Below are positions 14,354 to 14,393 of a DNA stretch of 14,393 nucleotides, in pieces (positions within the stretch are counted from its first letter, which is position 1; every line of letters begins with the position of its first letter). The notes beneath the pieces were generated by a model, which saw only the letters and a list, made by a program, of their open reading frames with translations, had not been told where the DNA came from and made no database searches. The stretch is from DAOTWP01 sp034435675 (GTDB taxonomy: Bacteria > Chloroflexota > Anaerolineae > Aggregatilineales > Phototrophicaceae). The DNA is taken from positions 1-14,393 of the forward strand of contig DAOTWP010000237.1 of the NCBI GenBank assembly GCA_034435675.1, given 5' to 3'. The translations under genes and the position numbers were made by a program.

Positions 14354-14393
14354 AGCAACCCAATTGCCGGGGATTTTCCCTCCCCCTCGCTCA

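Noticed and set aside
1..14393. tRNA, rRNA, CRISPR array, transposase or phage genes
   Set aside because: No cloverleaf with a CCA or GTTCRA arm, regular spaced repeats or recombinase motifs were seen on reading either strand; this was by eye, so short divergent RNAs could be missed.

Overview
The window looks like a high-GC (about 60%) bacterial chromosome, most likely Chloroflexota. The reasons are the gene set (an STKP-type kinase beside a CpaF/TadA ATPase, and a ROK regulator with a ribose-type importer and Gfo/Idh plus isomerase genes), the GTAGGGGCGGGT-type hairpins in the gaps, and the CCCTCACCCCCAACCCC-type hairpin at the right end. This assignment is inference from style, not from a marker gene.

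Layout. (1) 1-770, minus: N-terminal part of a Ser/Thr protein kinase running off the left edge, divergent from (2) 948-2522, plus: a CpaF/TadA secretion or pilus ATPase with no other tad genes visible. (3) 2795-4249: an EthA-like flavin-dependent Baeyer-Villiger monooxygenase with its own TATAAT box and Shine-Dalgarno (SD). (4) 4363-14260: a sugar uptake and catabolism locus, all on the plus strand. It contains a ROK repressor with a palindromic operator over its own -35 box, a periplasmic-binding-protein-type sugar receptor, a double-domain ABC ATPase, two ribose-type permeases, a Gfo/Idh/MocA dehydrogenase, a xylose-isomerase-like TIM-barrel enzyme, and a second Gfo/Idh/MocA dehydrogenase.

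How it may work. The receptor captures a small sugar or polyol, and the ATPase and two permeases import it. The two NAD(P)-dependent dehydrogenases and the TIM-barrel isomerase/eliminase then act on the free, unphosphorylated sugar. The last dehydrogenase resembles, from memory, levoglucosan dehydrogenase. A dehydrogenase/TIM-barrel/dehydrogenase trio fits a 3-keto-sugar route (oxidation, elimination and hydration or epimerisation, reduction). No sugar kinase, aldolase or glycoside hydrolase is visible. The ROK protein probably senses the sugar or a product.

Small elements. Four gaps carry degenerate GTAGGGG hairpins. One sits inside a 78-bp MITE-like inverted repeat between the ROK and receptor genes. 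No tRNA, rRNA, CRISPR array, transposase or origin was seen.
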